Source: Solen grandis (Eukaryota > Mollusca > Bivalvia > Adapedonta > Solenidae). Taken from it: a DNA stretch of 64,000 bases. Each line of letters begins with the position of its first letter. Within the stretch, counting starts at the first letter, position 1. The position numbers were made by a program, and so were the translations under genes. The notes beneath the pieces are model-generated. The model did not search any database, had not been told where the DNA came from, and saw nothing but the letters and a program-made list of their open reading frames with translations. Location of the stretch: positions 64,654,839 through 64,718,838 of the forward strand of contig CM037781.1 of the NCBI GenBank assembly GCA_021229015.1. The letters are read 5' to 3'. This document shows, in pieces, positions 11,301-22,500 of this stretch.

Positions 11301-13387
11301 AAAAAATCAGTTTTGTTTTTAAAATACCAGTACCTGAGATTGTTACTCAATCATTATTGTTTTCTTCAGCTATTCGCTGGAAAAGTCATCAGATGGTCTG
11401 ATCGTGGGGAACTTCCTTACGTAATGGCGACCTTGATGGAGATACAAAGAGTGTCAACAATTGGTAAGTTGTGTCACATTAAAATAATATTATTTCGTCT
11501 TTGTTGATTTTTCGTGATAATGTGTTTTTGTGTACTGGGTTTGACATATTGTGAATACTGAATATGGATTTAATTGACACTTTAAAAAAAAACAAATATT
11601 ATTGATATAAATATACAATACTTGGAAGCTTTATTCATTAAATTTCTCCTGAAAGACATTACATCGATAAAATTGTTTGGTTTATTTAGCATTGCCTTTT
11701 TTAACCATATACATGTTTGAAATTAAAAAAAAATGCAAATTATCTTTTTGGATATTATAATTGATGTATAGTTGTAGCCGAATAATTGTCCATATCAGAT
11801 AAATTTAGGAACCCTACTTCCTAGCATCATATTTTAAACATGTATATACTACAATGTATACTACAACGAATATCTCAGACTCACTAATCAAGATTACCAC
11901 ATACCTACTCTGTCAAGGCTGTAACATATAATGTATTCATGATCCATATGATAGTCGAAAGTTTGAAGAGCCGGGTGTCTTTGGGAGAATAAAATAATCT
12001 AGGAGAAAATTCATTAATCTGTTACAAGTTTATCCTTACCCCGATATCATATCATCCATGACGTTAGCTGAATTTCTTTTTGTACGTCTTTGAAAAGCAA
12101 TCACTTCGTAAGCCCGCTATAAAAAGGGGATCGAGTCGACAATTACATATTCCGATACTTATATATACCCCTGCTGTACATATTGAAGTGGAGGTTATGA
12201 AGAAGTCATGTCATGAAGTTTGGTAAAAATGATAATTGATTATGAAACCAGTCAGTAGATAAGTGAAGATAACTTTGTCCAGGACTGTGTAATAATTATA
12301 GCTCTTTTTCTGTGTCAAAGCGGTAAGTCGGGGTATTTATCATTTATCAACTTCAGTGATAGATATAGCTTGCTCAAGTTGTCCTCGTCATTATCTTCAC
12401 CATTTTTTCCTATTCATTACCTGAGTGGCCGCCGTGGCCGAGCGGTTACAGTCATGGACTACAACTCTCTCAGCCCCTCACCGCTGTGGGTTCGAATCCC
12501 GGTAGGGACTTCGGATTTTTCATGTGAGGAAGCCTTCCAGCTGGCTTGCGGTAGGTCGGTGGTTCTACCCGGGTACCTCTGTATACTCGGGGTCTTCCTC
12601 CACCTGTAATTAGCTGGACGTCGCTATATGATTGAAATACTATCGCAGCGACGGTAAACCCCAATACAACAACAACATCATTACCTGAGGATTAATGGTT
12701 ATATATTCAGCGCCGATTGCATTACCCCACTGTACAATGACGGATACAACATTGAGAGGATATAACATCCCTAAAGGAACTCTTGTACTGCCCAGTTTAT
12801 TTTCTGCTCTCATGGATACCAAATACTGGGACCGACCCGAAAACTTCAACCCCGACAGGTTTATTGGAAAGTCTGGAGAACTGCTGAAATCAGAGGCATT
12901 GATACCGTTTTCTATTGGTAGGTAAAATGTATTATACTTGAAAACCTTATTTATTTAAAAAAGAGTAAAATATATTGCTTTCGAACATTTAAACCATGTT
13001 TTACTAACTGATAAAACATTGTTTCGAATTCAACAAATTTCTCAGCATGGTTGGAGAGCATGCAGACGCGTAACCCATGTCTGTCAAATATTAAGGCTTC
13101 TTGAAGAGACGACTCCAGTTGTAGTAGAGTTATATTACTTCACGTTTCTTCTCTATCTACCTTTAAAGTACAATGGTCCTTCTTCGTTTTTAGGTCCCCG
13201 TGTTTGTCTTGGAGAATCCCTGGCCAAGATGGAGCTGTTCCTCGTGTTTACCAACCTGCTGCAGAGGTTCCGGTTCCGGTGTGAATCGGACGCATCACAA
13301 CCCTCGCTAGAGCCGCGGAAGTATCATATCAGTAACATGCCGGAACCGTTCAAACTGAGGGTCGACAACAGACATGGGGATGATTAA
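8245..13387 (+). CDS. Cytochrome P450, clan 2 (CYP2-like), gene 1: last six exons
   Basis: Spliced gene; exons at 8245-8371, 8782-8956, 10736-10872, 11370-11463, 12711-12917 and 13194-13387, all with GT-AG borders and compatible phases (2-0, 0-1, 1-0, 0-1, 1-1, 1-stop). It encodes the C-terminal two thirds of a microsomal-type heme-thiolate monooxygenase. Motifs in order: [10 protein letters not shown] before the I helix, AGSETSSTT (oxygen-activation threonine), EIQR (ExxR), PENFNPDRF (PERF), and FSIGPRVCLG (heme Cys), then a normal C-terminus. The frame is intact throughout what is visible. The two 5' exons expected from gene 2 (anchor; WxxxR helix C) are not found between 1 and 8244, so either a long first intron runs off the window or the gene is truncated. 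Substrate cannot be inferred. The closest relative in the window is gene 2, in the same orientation downstream. Confidence 0.93.
8782..8956 (+). CDS. P450 gene 1, exon 4
   Basis: 175 nt, acceptor tttatag, donor gtagga. Encodes [10 protein letters not shown] ... [16 protein letters not shown], the helix G-H region with the typical clan-2 NIRDFIDxYL motif. The last base opens a codon completed in exon 5 (G|AG, Glu). Confidence 0.9.
9247..10359. mobile_element. Foldback DNA element with ~225-bp inverted arms and 8-bp TSD
   Basis: The left end CATAGGAGCTTGGTGACTTA and the reverse complement of the right end CATAGGAGCCTGGTGACTTA match. The inverted similarity runs about 225 bp inward (e.g. 'gtgacacccgccattg' at 9422 and its mirror at 10163-10178). 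The direct repeat ACTTAAAC flanks it exactly (9239-9246 and 10360-10367). The interior has no transposase ORF. It sits in the intron between exons 4 and 5 of P450 gene 1. An 8-bp duplication is used by hAT and P-type elements among others; the family is not decided. Confidence 0.88.
10736..10872 (+). CDS. P450 gene 1, exon 5 (I helix)
   Basis: 137 nt, acceptor ttatacag, donor gtagga. Encodes [20 protein letters not shown] and on to [23 protein letters not shown] is the proton-relay signature of the distal I helix. Nearly identical in layout to gene 2 exon 24221-24357. Confidence 0.93.
10880..11369. other. Intron 5 of P450 gene 1
   Basis: AT-rich, no repeats recognised; ends in the acceptor ttttcttcag at 11369. 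Confidence 0.7.
11370..11463 (+). CDS. P450 gene 1, exon 6 (K helix)
   Basis: 94 nt with a good pyrimidine tract and donor gtaagt. Encodes [20 protein letters not shown] then [18 protein letters not shown] precedes the ExxR charge pair (E-I-Q-R), which is essential for heme-pocket stability in all P450s. Ends one base into a codon finished by exon 7. Confidence 0.92.
11464..12413. other. Intron 6 of P450 gene 1, unique part
   Basis: AT-rich intronic DNA with no second gene. The intron ends with the SINE at 12426-12677. Confidence 0.6.
12426..12677 (+). mobile_element. tRNA-derived SINE with 12-bp TSD next to a P450 splice acceptor
   Basis: The best preserved copy: head 'ggccgccgtggccgagcgg' (box A TGGCCGAGCGGTT), box B GGTTCGAATCC, shared body, core 'gtcgctatatgattgaaata', tail of CAA repeats. 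The direct repeat TCATTACCTGAG flanks it (12414-12425 and 12678-12689). The right copy of the duplication ends 21 bp before the first base of exon 7. The perfect 12-bp duplication suggests a fairly recent insertion. Confidence 0.93.
12711..12917 (+). CDS. P450 gene 1, exon 7 (PERF region)
   Basis: 207 nt, acceptor atatattcag, donor gtaggt. Encodes [20 protein letters not shown], then [20 protein letters not shown] and [11 protein letters not shown], ending FSI plus the first base of the Gly codon of the heme loop. The acceptor has a weak pyrimidine tract, probably because of the adjacent SINE insertion. Confidence 0.92.
13194..13387 (+). CDS. P450 gene 1, terminal exon (heme-binding loop)
   Basis: 194 nt after acceptor cgtttttag. 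Joined to exon 7 it gives [20 protein letters not shown], matching FxxGxRxCxG with the Cys thiolate ligand. It ends after a normal β-strand C-terminal segment ([10 protein letters not shown]) at TAA 13385-13387. Confidence 0.93.
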
Positions 13388-13606
13388 GATATGGACATAT
13401 GTCAAGTTTTAAGATCACTCGTTTCAAGAATAATTTCCTAGATTCTTTGTAAAAAAATAATGGTTACTGAAACAAAACCCCTTATGTCTGACATCTGTAT
13501 ATAATTTCTTCATTGTTTAACTATATTAATATGTCTGTTAGCACCAATCACCGTCAGAAGTAGTAGATGTAGAAGTTGAATACTTTATCTATATGACACA
13601 TAGCAA

Positions 13607-13612
13607 AATAAA
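13607..13612 (+). terminator. Candidate polyadenylation signal of P450 gene 1
   Basis: AATAAA 220 bp downstream of the stop codon; plausible 3' UTR length. Other AATAAA-like runs occur by chance in such AT-rich DNA. Confidence 0.4.
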
Positions 13613-13969
13613 TCACTCATATTCCAGAACAAATAGTATATTCAAATAACTCGCATATGAAATAGTTTATTATCCAGCCGTTCATGTGGCTGTGAGTCAC
13701 AGAAATAAGTAATAAAACAACTCTTATTATCACAAATAGTTAATCTCGTGTCCGCAAGTAGTGTATATGAATCATAGTTATGAAATCATATATAATAGTA
13801 CGAATTATAACCGTTCATAATCAGCATTTACAATGTGTGAACGTGACTGGGAAAATGGGGCCAAATGAAGAAAATTGACAATTTCAGATTTGCTTCATAT
13901 TTTATAAAGCTGTATATTTGGACATCATACGCACAAAATCTGGGAGTTCCATCTTGATTATTGAAAATT

Positions 13970-14001
<32 letters not shown>

Positions 14002-14186
14002 TAGCATTGGGGTTGTATGTTTTGTCATTAAACGAAACAAATATGTCCGAAAACAGGATTTCAACAGTTCTTATCAGCAATATATTTTACTCAGATATGT
14101 TAAGAAATATAAACATATGCATATGTTATCATTTAAAGTGTTTCTTATTAAACATTAAACGTGAGACATAAAATACTTTGAAAACG

Positions 14187-14200
14187 GTTACCATGGTAAC
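14187..14200. promoter_or_regulatory. RFX X-box-like palindrome
   Basis: GTTACCATGGTAAC is a perfect 14-bp palindrome and fits the RFX consensus GTNRCC-N2-RGYAAC. It lies 800 bp downstream of gene 1. Binding is inferred from the motif only. Confidence 0.45.
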
Positions 14201-15284
14201 GGTACTTTAAAAAGCGTTTGACTTTAAATTAAAATATAATCCAAAACATTTAGTAATATATAGTTCTAATTATAGAAAGAAGAATCTTAATGAAATGAAT
14301 TGAAAAGAAATGTTCTGAGAAAATGTCCATTAAATAGTAAAGCATATATAACCGGTATGTAAAAATGCAAGTTTATAGTAATTTTATCTTTTTTAAATAT
14401 CACTGTTCCATTCTTCATATAACCAAGTTAAACAGCACAATGTCAAATATACATCCTGAAACACTGTATACTTTACTCTGAATAAAACATATTTATTCAA
14501 GGAGGATTAATGAAATGCAAACTTGCAAATTTCATAAGTTTATCTTTAATTTGAAATGTATTTGGTCCAACATTTATCTCTAACAATCTTGACAGAAAGT
14601 TGTATGGTGATACACTGTGTTATTATGTGAGCTTATGAAAATCTTAAAAACCGCCGACTTTTTAAATGCTGGCGACTACATACGGATATTACCAAACATA
14701 ATCGGAACCAATCCGATCGCATTCAGAAAAAAACTTGGAACTTCATAAATGTGGCAGTAAACAGGCTGCATGTTTTTATTGCCCATTTACATTTAGCTGG
14801 TAGAGGATTGCGTTTAGACACGCTTGTTTACATAAGGCAACCATGCAGAGTTCCAGTTCCTCGTGTTCCTTTGGTAGTGTCTATTAATTCAACAAAGGAA
14901 AACATGAATGCCTCAAATTCCTCGTGCCTTTTTTTGTGAATTCAAATATAAATGCAAAGGGAAAAAGTTTTTAAGTGCGAAAAACGCCTAAAACTATTCA
15001 ATATTTCATATATACATCTAGGCCCTACGAGTTTCGGTGTGTGTTTTCTATACGTTTTGGACTTTCTCCCTTATATAGAATTTCCATTTTCACTATGTGA
15101 TTGAAACAATAGACTACAAAGTGAATCATTTTAACTGTTTACTGCTTCTTTCATTCTATCGCTAGGAGAAAAGTTACGTGTGGCCACTCGCAACCAGGGA
15201 GCCGCAGGCTGCCCTCTACCAGGGAGCTTATTCAACCCGGACTTCGATCGAGGTCGAACCTCTACACCGGCAACATCATTTGCA

Positions 15285-15313
15285 CCCCCCCCCCCCCCCC
15301 CCCCCCCCCCCCC
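15285..15313 (+). repeat. Poly-C tract of 29 nt
   Basis: Uninterrupted C run; on the minus strand a poly-G run able to form G-quadruplex structures. The true length may differ because homopolymers are unreliable in this assembly. Confidence 0.8.
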
Positions 15314-16650
15314 GTAACAACTGATGGCAACGTGCGACACCACTTTTTATTTTGTTTGAAGCAGTCCAAAATTAAAACTAACTTAGCCTCGCCGCCGAAA
15401 TAGAAAAGTGTGTATGCATCAGCCTCCAAGGTCATCGCCGTGAATTTTTTTAGCACCACGGGAGATTATACGTCGTAAACCGTTGCCAATCGTATACGAG
15501 TAGCCTCCCGTGATTCTTCTTCTTTTTCTTTTCTCTCTCTCTCAATTTTCGTTCTTATATAAATGGGATATTCTACAGGAATTTTGGCGCCAGTGCTGTA
15601 ATATTTTTTAAAGGAGAGAATATATTTTTCCTAAATAGGAATTTGGTAAATTGATAATAAAATTAAATGTACAAATAATTCACAGTAAAACCTTTGATCC
15701 AGAACAGTGAGAACTGTGTATTAAGCCGATTTTCTTTTATGAGCAACAGCAAACTAAATGTTATGGAAGCATATTAGTGCCACATTGACACTTATAATAT
15801 TTTTCATTTCCGACACTTTAATCTGTAAAATTTGCAGTTTTTATTGTAAAATTCACATTTTTTCTGTATTATTCACACAGTTTAAACTGTAATTTTTACA
15901 CTTTAATCTGAAAAATTTACAGTATAATCTGTAAAATTCATGCTTTTTTTGTCTAAAAATTAAACTGTATAATTCACACTTTTTTCTGTAAAATTTACAT
16001 TGTAAAGTTTACAGTTATAATGTATATTTACCCTTTTTCTGTAAAATTCACACTTTCTTCTGTAAATTTTACAAGTTAATTTGTAAATTTTACATAATAA
16101 TGTGTTTAAATAACGCTATGTCTATCGGCACGACAGTTTTTTGCAATTATATGACCGTCGTGCGAAAAGGTTTTATCGACACGACGAAATATAAAATAGC
16201 ACAACCCGAGCGAAAATATCTAGACTTTCTTTCTGTATAAAAAGACGTTTGCTAGTTCTGCCAGTGGTGATGTTTATGACAAGGCATCCTCAAAATAACT
16301 TTTTTTGCAGTTATCTTAAGTGGGTAGGTAGAGAGATATGTGTCGAAGAAGTCATGTAATGAAAGCAGCATAACTAAACAGTAAACACCACAGACTAAGT
16401 ACAAGAAAGATGGGATTACATAGGTTTTGACCTTTTTGTATGACTTAAACATCCAAAGAAAAAAAGAGGAGGTGAGGTGAAAAGAATAAAAAACTTACTT
16501 TCAGAATATTTGTGCAACATATACTTACAACATACACCGATACCTACAACATATACGGAACATACAACATATACCTACAAAGTATACCTAAACATATACT
16601 TACAATATATACCTGCAACATATACCTACAATATATACGTACAACATATA

Positions 16651-17856
16651 CGAGGGCGAGTCAATAAATAACCAGCCTCTGACATCTCCGATCAACCGAG
16701 ATATCCACGATTTTCACGCATTGTTGCAATACATGTACTATACCTGTGTACAAAACTACACATGTATACGGTCATTTGTTTGTCAGATATTGAATGTCAA
16801 ACATGGCTAGTGATGTAAAAGCAAGCTTTTCATCAAAAGTTGAGTACCATGCTGTAATTCGGTACTTGCATTTAAAAGGTAAAACTGGTAAGGACATACA
16901 TGGTGAGTTGGTTGATGTGTATGGGTCTTCTGCACCATCTTATTCACAAGTTAAATTCTGGGTTGGGGAGTTTAAACGCGGTAGAACGTCTTTAGAAGAT
17001 GAAGCCAGGTCTGGACGCCCAGGTGTAGCCACCGACGAAGAAATGTGTAATAAAGTCAGAGATCTGGTATACTCAGATAGGCGAAGTCAGGTTGAAGAAA
17101 TAGCACAGGCATTAGGCATTTCACATGGTACCATTTCAACAATCTTGCATGATCGTTTAGGGATGCGCATGCTTACAGCCCGTTGGGTCCCAAAATCCCT
17201 TAGCAATGAGCAAATGGCAACGAAAGCATCAGTATGCAGTGCGTTGTTGAAGCGTTTGAGGTCAAAAGATGAATTCCTTTTGCGTCTAGTTACTAAAATA
17301 AAGCTCAGAGTCGTCAGTGCCCCAAGGCCAAAGAAGTTCAAGACTCAACCATCTGCTGGCAAAGTGATGGCCACAGTATTTTGGGACACAAAGGGCGTTA
17401 TTTTGTTAGACATTTTACCCAAGAGAAGTACAATAACCGAAGCATACTATGCAAACTTGCTAGACCATCTGTGAGAAACGCCGTGGTAAAGTCTCCAAAG
17501 GTGTTTTGCTGCAACAGGACAATGCAAGAGTCCACACTTTTAAAGTTGCAATGGATGCTGTGGAGCGAAATGGGTATGAATTAATACCGCACCCTGCCTA
17601 CTCACCAGACCTGGCTCCTAGCGACTTCTTCCTTTGAAAAAGGATAAACGTGGACGTCGTTTCCGGTCTGACGAAGAAGTCGTGGCGGCAGTTGAGGAGT
17701 GGTTCCATGGAAAGGACCCTGACTTCTTCACTTCTGGGCTGATGGCACTTGAACACCGTTGGTCCAAGTGCATAGCCCTGGAGGGAAGTTATATTGAAAA
17801 AAAGGTAGATCTCAACCCGAAATAGGTTAGGCTGGTTATTTATTGACTCGCCCTCG
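16651..17856 (+). mobile_element. Mariner transposon, 1206 bp, inactive copy
   Basis: Perfect 28-bp terminal inverted repeats beginning CGAGGGCGAGTCAATAAATA, flanked by the TA target duplication (16649-16650, 17857-17858). It lies inside the ATATACCTACAAC minisatellite, which resumes in register on the other side. It carries one damaged transposase gene. Length and ends are typical of the mariner family. Confidence 0.97.
16794..17825 (+). pseudogene. Mariner transposase (D34D type), broken
   Basis: Starts at ATG 16794. The N-terminal helix-turn-helix DNA-binding region is intact through 'DEARSGRP' and 'ALGISHGTISTILHDRLG'. The catalytic domain is damaged. The segment that should hold the first Asp (the DETW-like block) is missing around residue 166, LVT running straight into a KIKLRV ... 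PRPKKF segment. A frameshift follows LLDHL near 17475; after it the frame gives LLQQDNARVHT and YSPDLAPSDFF. Those two Asp residues are separated by 34 residues, the mariner D34D spacing. A second lesion (frameshift with loss of a few residues) follows SDFFL near 17633, and the last frame ends at TAG 17823-17825. Not functional as read. Confidence 0.95.
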
Positions 17857-18934
17857 TACCTACAACACATACCTATAATATATACCTACAATATATACGT
17901 ACAACATATACGTACAACATATACCTATAATATATACCTGCAATATATACCATATACCTACAACATATACCTACAATATATACCTACAATATATACGTAC
18001 AACATATACCTATAATATATACCTGCAACATATACCATATACCTGCAACATATACCTACAATATATACCTACAATATATACCATATACCTGCAACATATA
18101 CCTACAATATATACCTACAATATATACGTACAACATATACCTATAATATATACCTGCACCATATACCATATACCTGCAACATATACCTACAATATATACC
18201 TACAATATATACGTACAACATATACCTATAATATATACCTGCAACTCATACCTACAACATATACCTACAACATATACCAACATATACAACATATACTGTA
18301 CATACAACATATACCATCATCATATCTGTAAAATATATACCTGCGCAAAAAATACATTTATACAACAAATACATACGACATGTACATACATCATATATGT
18401 ATAATATATACAGGAAAGAAAGAAAGAGATTAATCTGTAAATTTTATCCAAAAAAAAACCCAGTGAATTTTACAGTTTAAACTTTAACATTTAAAGGAAA
18501 AAAAGTGTGAATTTTACAGTTTAAAGTGTAGGATTTACAGATTAAAGTGTAAAATATACAAGAAAATGTGAATTTTACAGATTAATGTAAAAATGATACA
18601 GAAATGTGTGAATTTTACAACTTAAACTGTCAATTACAGATTAAAGTGTAAAATATACAGAAAAAAAATATGAATTTTACAAATTAATGTGTAAATTTTA
18701 CAGATTCAGGCGTAAAGTTTACAGGGGAAAAAATGTGAATCTTACAGAAAATAAATGTGAATTTTACAGTTTAATCCGTAAATTTTATAGATTAAACGGT
18801 ATGAATTTTACAGTTTAAACTGTAAAGTTTACAGATTAAACTGTACATTTTACAGATTAAAATTGTGGGGAAAAAGTGTCAATGTGGCACTCATACGCTT
18901 CCGTAGAACTAGGCTAAGTGCTATGAAACACATA

Positions 18935-18943
18935 TATATAAAT
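18935..18943 (+). promoter_or_regulatory. Possible TATA box for P450 gene 2
   Basis: TATATAAAT about 235 bp upstream of the gene 2 start codon and 30 bp from the end of the inverted-repeat element. AT-rich DNA makes chance matches common, so this is weak. Confidence 0.25.
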
Positions 18944-19177
18944 TATGCACCTAGTTTCGCTCTCAAACCTCGATATCATGTTATGCACTTGGTCTACACC
19001 GGCCCGCCGTATGTATTCCTTGCAATACACATACTTGAAACCTGATACAGATACGGAGCAAATCTACTGCACAGGAGTTTGAAAACTTACAGCTCGGAAA
19101 GTTAATGTGTAACAATTTCATGAACCAGGAACGTTTAAATCAATGACATTTTGGTTGAGTTTAAAGCCTGTGGAATC

Positions 19178-19517
19178 ATGATGGATAAAAGTGACAGTGG
19201 GGTGTTTTTAATTGTTTTTGCATTAAGTTTTTATTTGTTTAAAGCCAATAAAAACTTACCCCCAGGCCCAGCTGTTTTTCCTATATTCGGAAGCGTGACT
19301 CTATTTCGGAAGCTTTCTCGTGAACGACCACATATTGTTTTCTTTGAAGAGGCAAAGAAATATGGAGACATCATGAGTTTCAAACTAGGGAACCAGCTGG
19401 TACTTGTACTGAACGGATATGACGTCATCAACGAGGCATTAGTGAAGCAAGCGGACGTCTTTAGTGGCAGAGCTACCCATCTTCCTTCCATACAGTACGA
19501 ATTTCGAGCTGGAAAAG
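19178..19517 (+). CDS. P450 gene 2, exon 1
   Basis: 340 nt, donor gtaaac. Encodes the anchor (GVFLIVFALSFYLF), hinge LPPGPAVFPIFGS, and the A-helix/β1 region to FRAGK. The frame is open further upstream only by a TTG codon, so ATG 19178 is the natural start. Confidence 0.92.
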
Positions 19518-22500
19518 GTAAACAAGGCATGGGCACAGTTGTGCCAGAGAACGGTTTATATACGAGCTATATATTAGGCCACACGGTTAAATTTAAGCCC
19601 TCCGCATGCGCCTGGTAGCAAAAGAAAAAGAAATGTCATTTTTGCCAGTTTGTACCAGTGTTCAAGTTATACAGAAAATAGTAAATACATGTATAAAATT
19701 CTGAAATCATTACTTTATGACTTTTTGATACCGGTGTGTTTGTTTATTCAAAAGGTAGCTTGGTCTCACGAATTACGATTACGCTTAATATAAAAAATAA
19801 AACATGGTTATATTTGGGGTTGGGAGAGAAGAATTATCGTTTTATATGGATGTGCAAGATAAATAGCACGTAGAAATCAAAATGATGATCAAAATAATTT
19901 GTGCAGTATCGAAGAAATAAAGAAAGCATAGTTATGTCATAAAATGGAATGTTGACAGCAATATCTGATAACAGTTTATAAAAATTATAAAAAAAAAAAT
20001 AATGAAAAAATATATTTGATAATTTCACAGTTGAAATGTAAAATATTATTTCACTGTTTCCTGTTAAGGACTACTATTTAAGATTTCCCCTTGTTGTGCC
20101 TCATATTCCAAAAAGTCTTATTTACCTTTATAGGCTTTAATTCGGTAACCTCCCTTAATATTTACAAACATACATTGGATTGACGTGTGTAACTTCTGGA
20201 ACGAGGGAGGTCTAGCTAAAAAGACAATTACAAATGAGATAAATAAAACTTGACATACATTGTTCCTTTCAGTGTTTTCTATATCTTGTCAAAATGTTAC
20301 TTTCTGTAAAGTTCCTATCCTATGAACTTCATTACGCTAAGTATTTTGAATTCCTTCTCAGGAAGATTCCACTTGCAGAAATCGGTCATATTTATGTTTC
20401 CCCAGCAATAACTGTAAACCTTGCGTAATACCAATGTACAGTCCAAAGCCGGGAGGTAAGCAAATATCCCATACAATCTAAATCTGACATGCTTTATCGT
20501 CTTTTTTATGAAGTTAACATCTGATGATAATTATTTCTGATTGTATCAATCCTCATTGAAATACAGTAGAGAGGGACAAAATATCGTAATAAGTGGCAAT
20601 TCTGTGGCTCTAGTGCCAGTGTTATCGTGCTAATGGTAGGGTTGGATTGTTCCAATATTTCTATTTTACGAAATATGCAAGTGCGTGAGTGACTTAATTG
20701 ACACTAATTGTTATCCTTGATTACTAACAGTGTTAAGATATAGTTTAAAGGTGAATAATCCAAACTCTGGTGTTACATGCTGTGAGAAACGAGAGCCCTC
20801 ATCTTAACACTAAAAAGGGTCAGAAAACGCTTAAACTGGTGACGCTATCGTGTAACAAGTGGTGGCCTTGTCATCTGATTACATAAAATTTTAAAAAAAA
20901 ACTTTGTCATTTTTACACTTGTTATGCCAAATATAACATTGCAGATTTAACTAATTACCATTTGACATAAATCAACGAGCACTTCCCGAACACGTAATCT
21001 ACAATATCACACAATGGAAATAAATATACACTTGACATTTTTTCCCAGTCATCGAATTATACGGAGTATTTTCGATCCTCTGGTAAAATGGTCTATACTG
21101 TGTGCACATTCAAAAAATCTAAAACAAAAGGTTTTTCTAGTTTAATTATTATGGCAATAAGTAGCTTAAGTTTCATCTTACTTACGCTACAATCGTACAC
21201 CATCTCCCCGCCCCCACCCCCCCCCCCCCCCTTTTTTTTTTGGCGGGGGGAGATTTGTACTTTTAATCTTTAAAATAAAGGCAGTACATGTCCACTGTGC
21301 CTTAAGAAAATTACGTCAGCGGAATGCCTTGACTAATTTAGTATCCTATTAAATGTTGGTGGACGATCGTCGAATACTTGAATTAGTGATCAGCGTAATG
21401 ATATTCACTTTCAATCTAACTTTCCAGAAAATCGGTTATTTACTGCGTTTTAAATTATAATTTATTTCTTACAGGGATAATACCAAATGACCACGGTCCC
21501 GAGTGGAGATTCTTACGTAGATTTACTCTTCAAGCACTCCGAGATTTTGGAGTGGGTAAAAGTAGCATTGAGAGAATATTCTAACGGAGATGGAAGAGAC
21601 TGCTAAACATCTTGATGAACTCAAGACAAGCCTGTCAATATTGATCTGCTGATGCAGAATGTTATTGGAAATGTCATGTACGGAATAATCTTTGGGGAAA
21701 GGTAAGCTGGTTATTCACTCATGTATTTAATCTAGATGGAAGTCTTCTAAACTATAACGATTAAAAAAAAGGGGACAGTATTGTTTTCAGGTTTCAATTT
21801 AAATAGACCTTTATATTGCTGTCTCTATTGGAATGAATACACATTTAAAAAATAAAAACAATTAACACAAATTTCTCCCTTCTTTTCATGCACTTCAAAT
21901 TATACAAATATGCTGCACAATTTGGCGGACAATATCTCAAAACTATACTAAAAATATCTAAATTGCCATTTCTGTTAATGACATTTTCTCATTAGGGAAA
22001 TGCCTTTAAAATGTATATGAATTATTGACTTTGAAATTAAAGAATCAAAACACTTTCTTAGTGGCATATCTTTTTATTTGACTCTGTTGAACGTTCTAGA
22101 GTCACCATGATCCTCTTGATTAAAGACCTTTCCAGATGACTTACGGTTGATCGGTACTTGACCACCTCCTGTGATTAGTTTGGCGACGATGTGATTGAAA
22201 TAATGAAGCATGACGGTATAACACACAAGATAAAATATTAGTAGCATTTTTTCCAGATTTGAATATAATGACTCCCAGTTTTTGGCCATCAGAGAGAATT
22301 TGGACGCAGTAATGAAAACTGCAGGTGGTTTGGATGCACACAATTTCCTACCAAATTTGCTTGCTAAGGTGTTGTCTCGAAAGGTAAGTTCCCCCGTTTG
22401 ATAGGAAATACGTTACATGTTTGTGCTTTTTATATAAATTATTGGGGCCCTTTAAATTTTTACAGCTTTGGCCACGGTTTTCGAGCTAAACATATTTATT

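Larger units (their letters stand above)
13620..15750. other. Intergenic DNA between gene 1 and the nested element
   Basis: AT-rich, no gene. It contains a ~30-nt poly-T tract (about 13971-14000), an RFX-type palindrome (14187-14200) and a 29-nt poly-C run (15285-15313). Confidence 0.6.
16505..18420. repeat. 13-bp minisatellite, ATATACCTACAAC type
   Basis: Units such as ATATACCTACAAC, ATATACGTACAAC and ATATACCTGCAAC repeat with minor variation on both sides of the mariner insertion (16505-16650 and 17857-18420). Many units also form short dyads (TATA, GTAC). Non-coding. Confidence 0.9.
15762..18905. mobile_element. Inverted-repeat element with palindromic subterminal arrays and minisatellite core
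   Basis: The inner part of the terminal repeat, AGTGCCACATTGACACTT (about 15776), is exactly mirrored at 18874-18891. The match extends outward with mismatches to TATGGAAGC and its counterpart GCTTCCGTA. Inside each end is an array of ~15-bp motifs such as TGTAAAATTCACA and TGTAAATTTTACA (15825-16095 on the left, 18430-18865 on the right), inverted between arms. The core is a 13-bp minisatellite (16505-18420) interrupted by a mariner. No transposase of its own. I did not find a clean target-site duplication, so edges are approximate. Confidence 0.75.

Noticed and set aside
13961..14171. ORFs starting in the poly-T tract (Phe runs)
   Set aside because: Created by the homopolymer; no further features.
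16505..18420. CRISPR-like array
   Set aside because: Repeats are 13 bp, contiguous and without unique spacers; this is a minisatellite in a eukaryotic genome.
19231..19536. 101-codon ORF antisense to P450 gene 2 exon 1
   Set aside because: Shadow of the P450 exon; no independent features.
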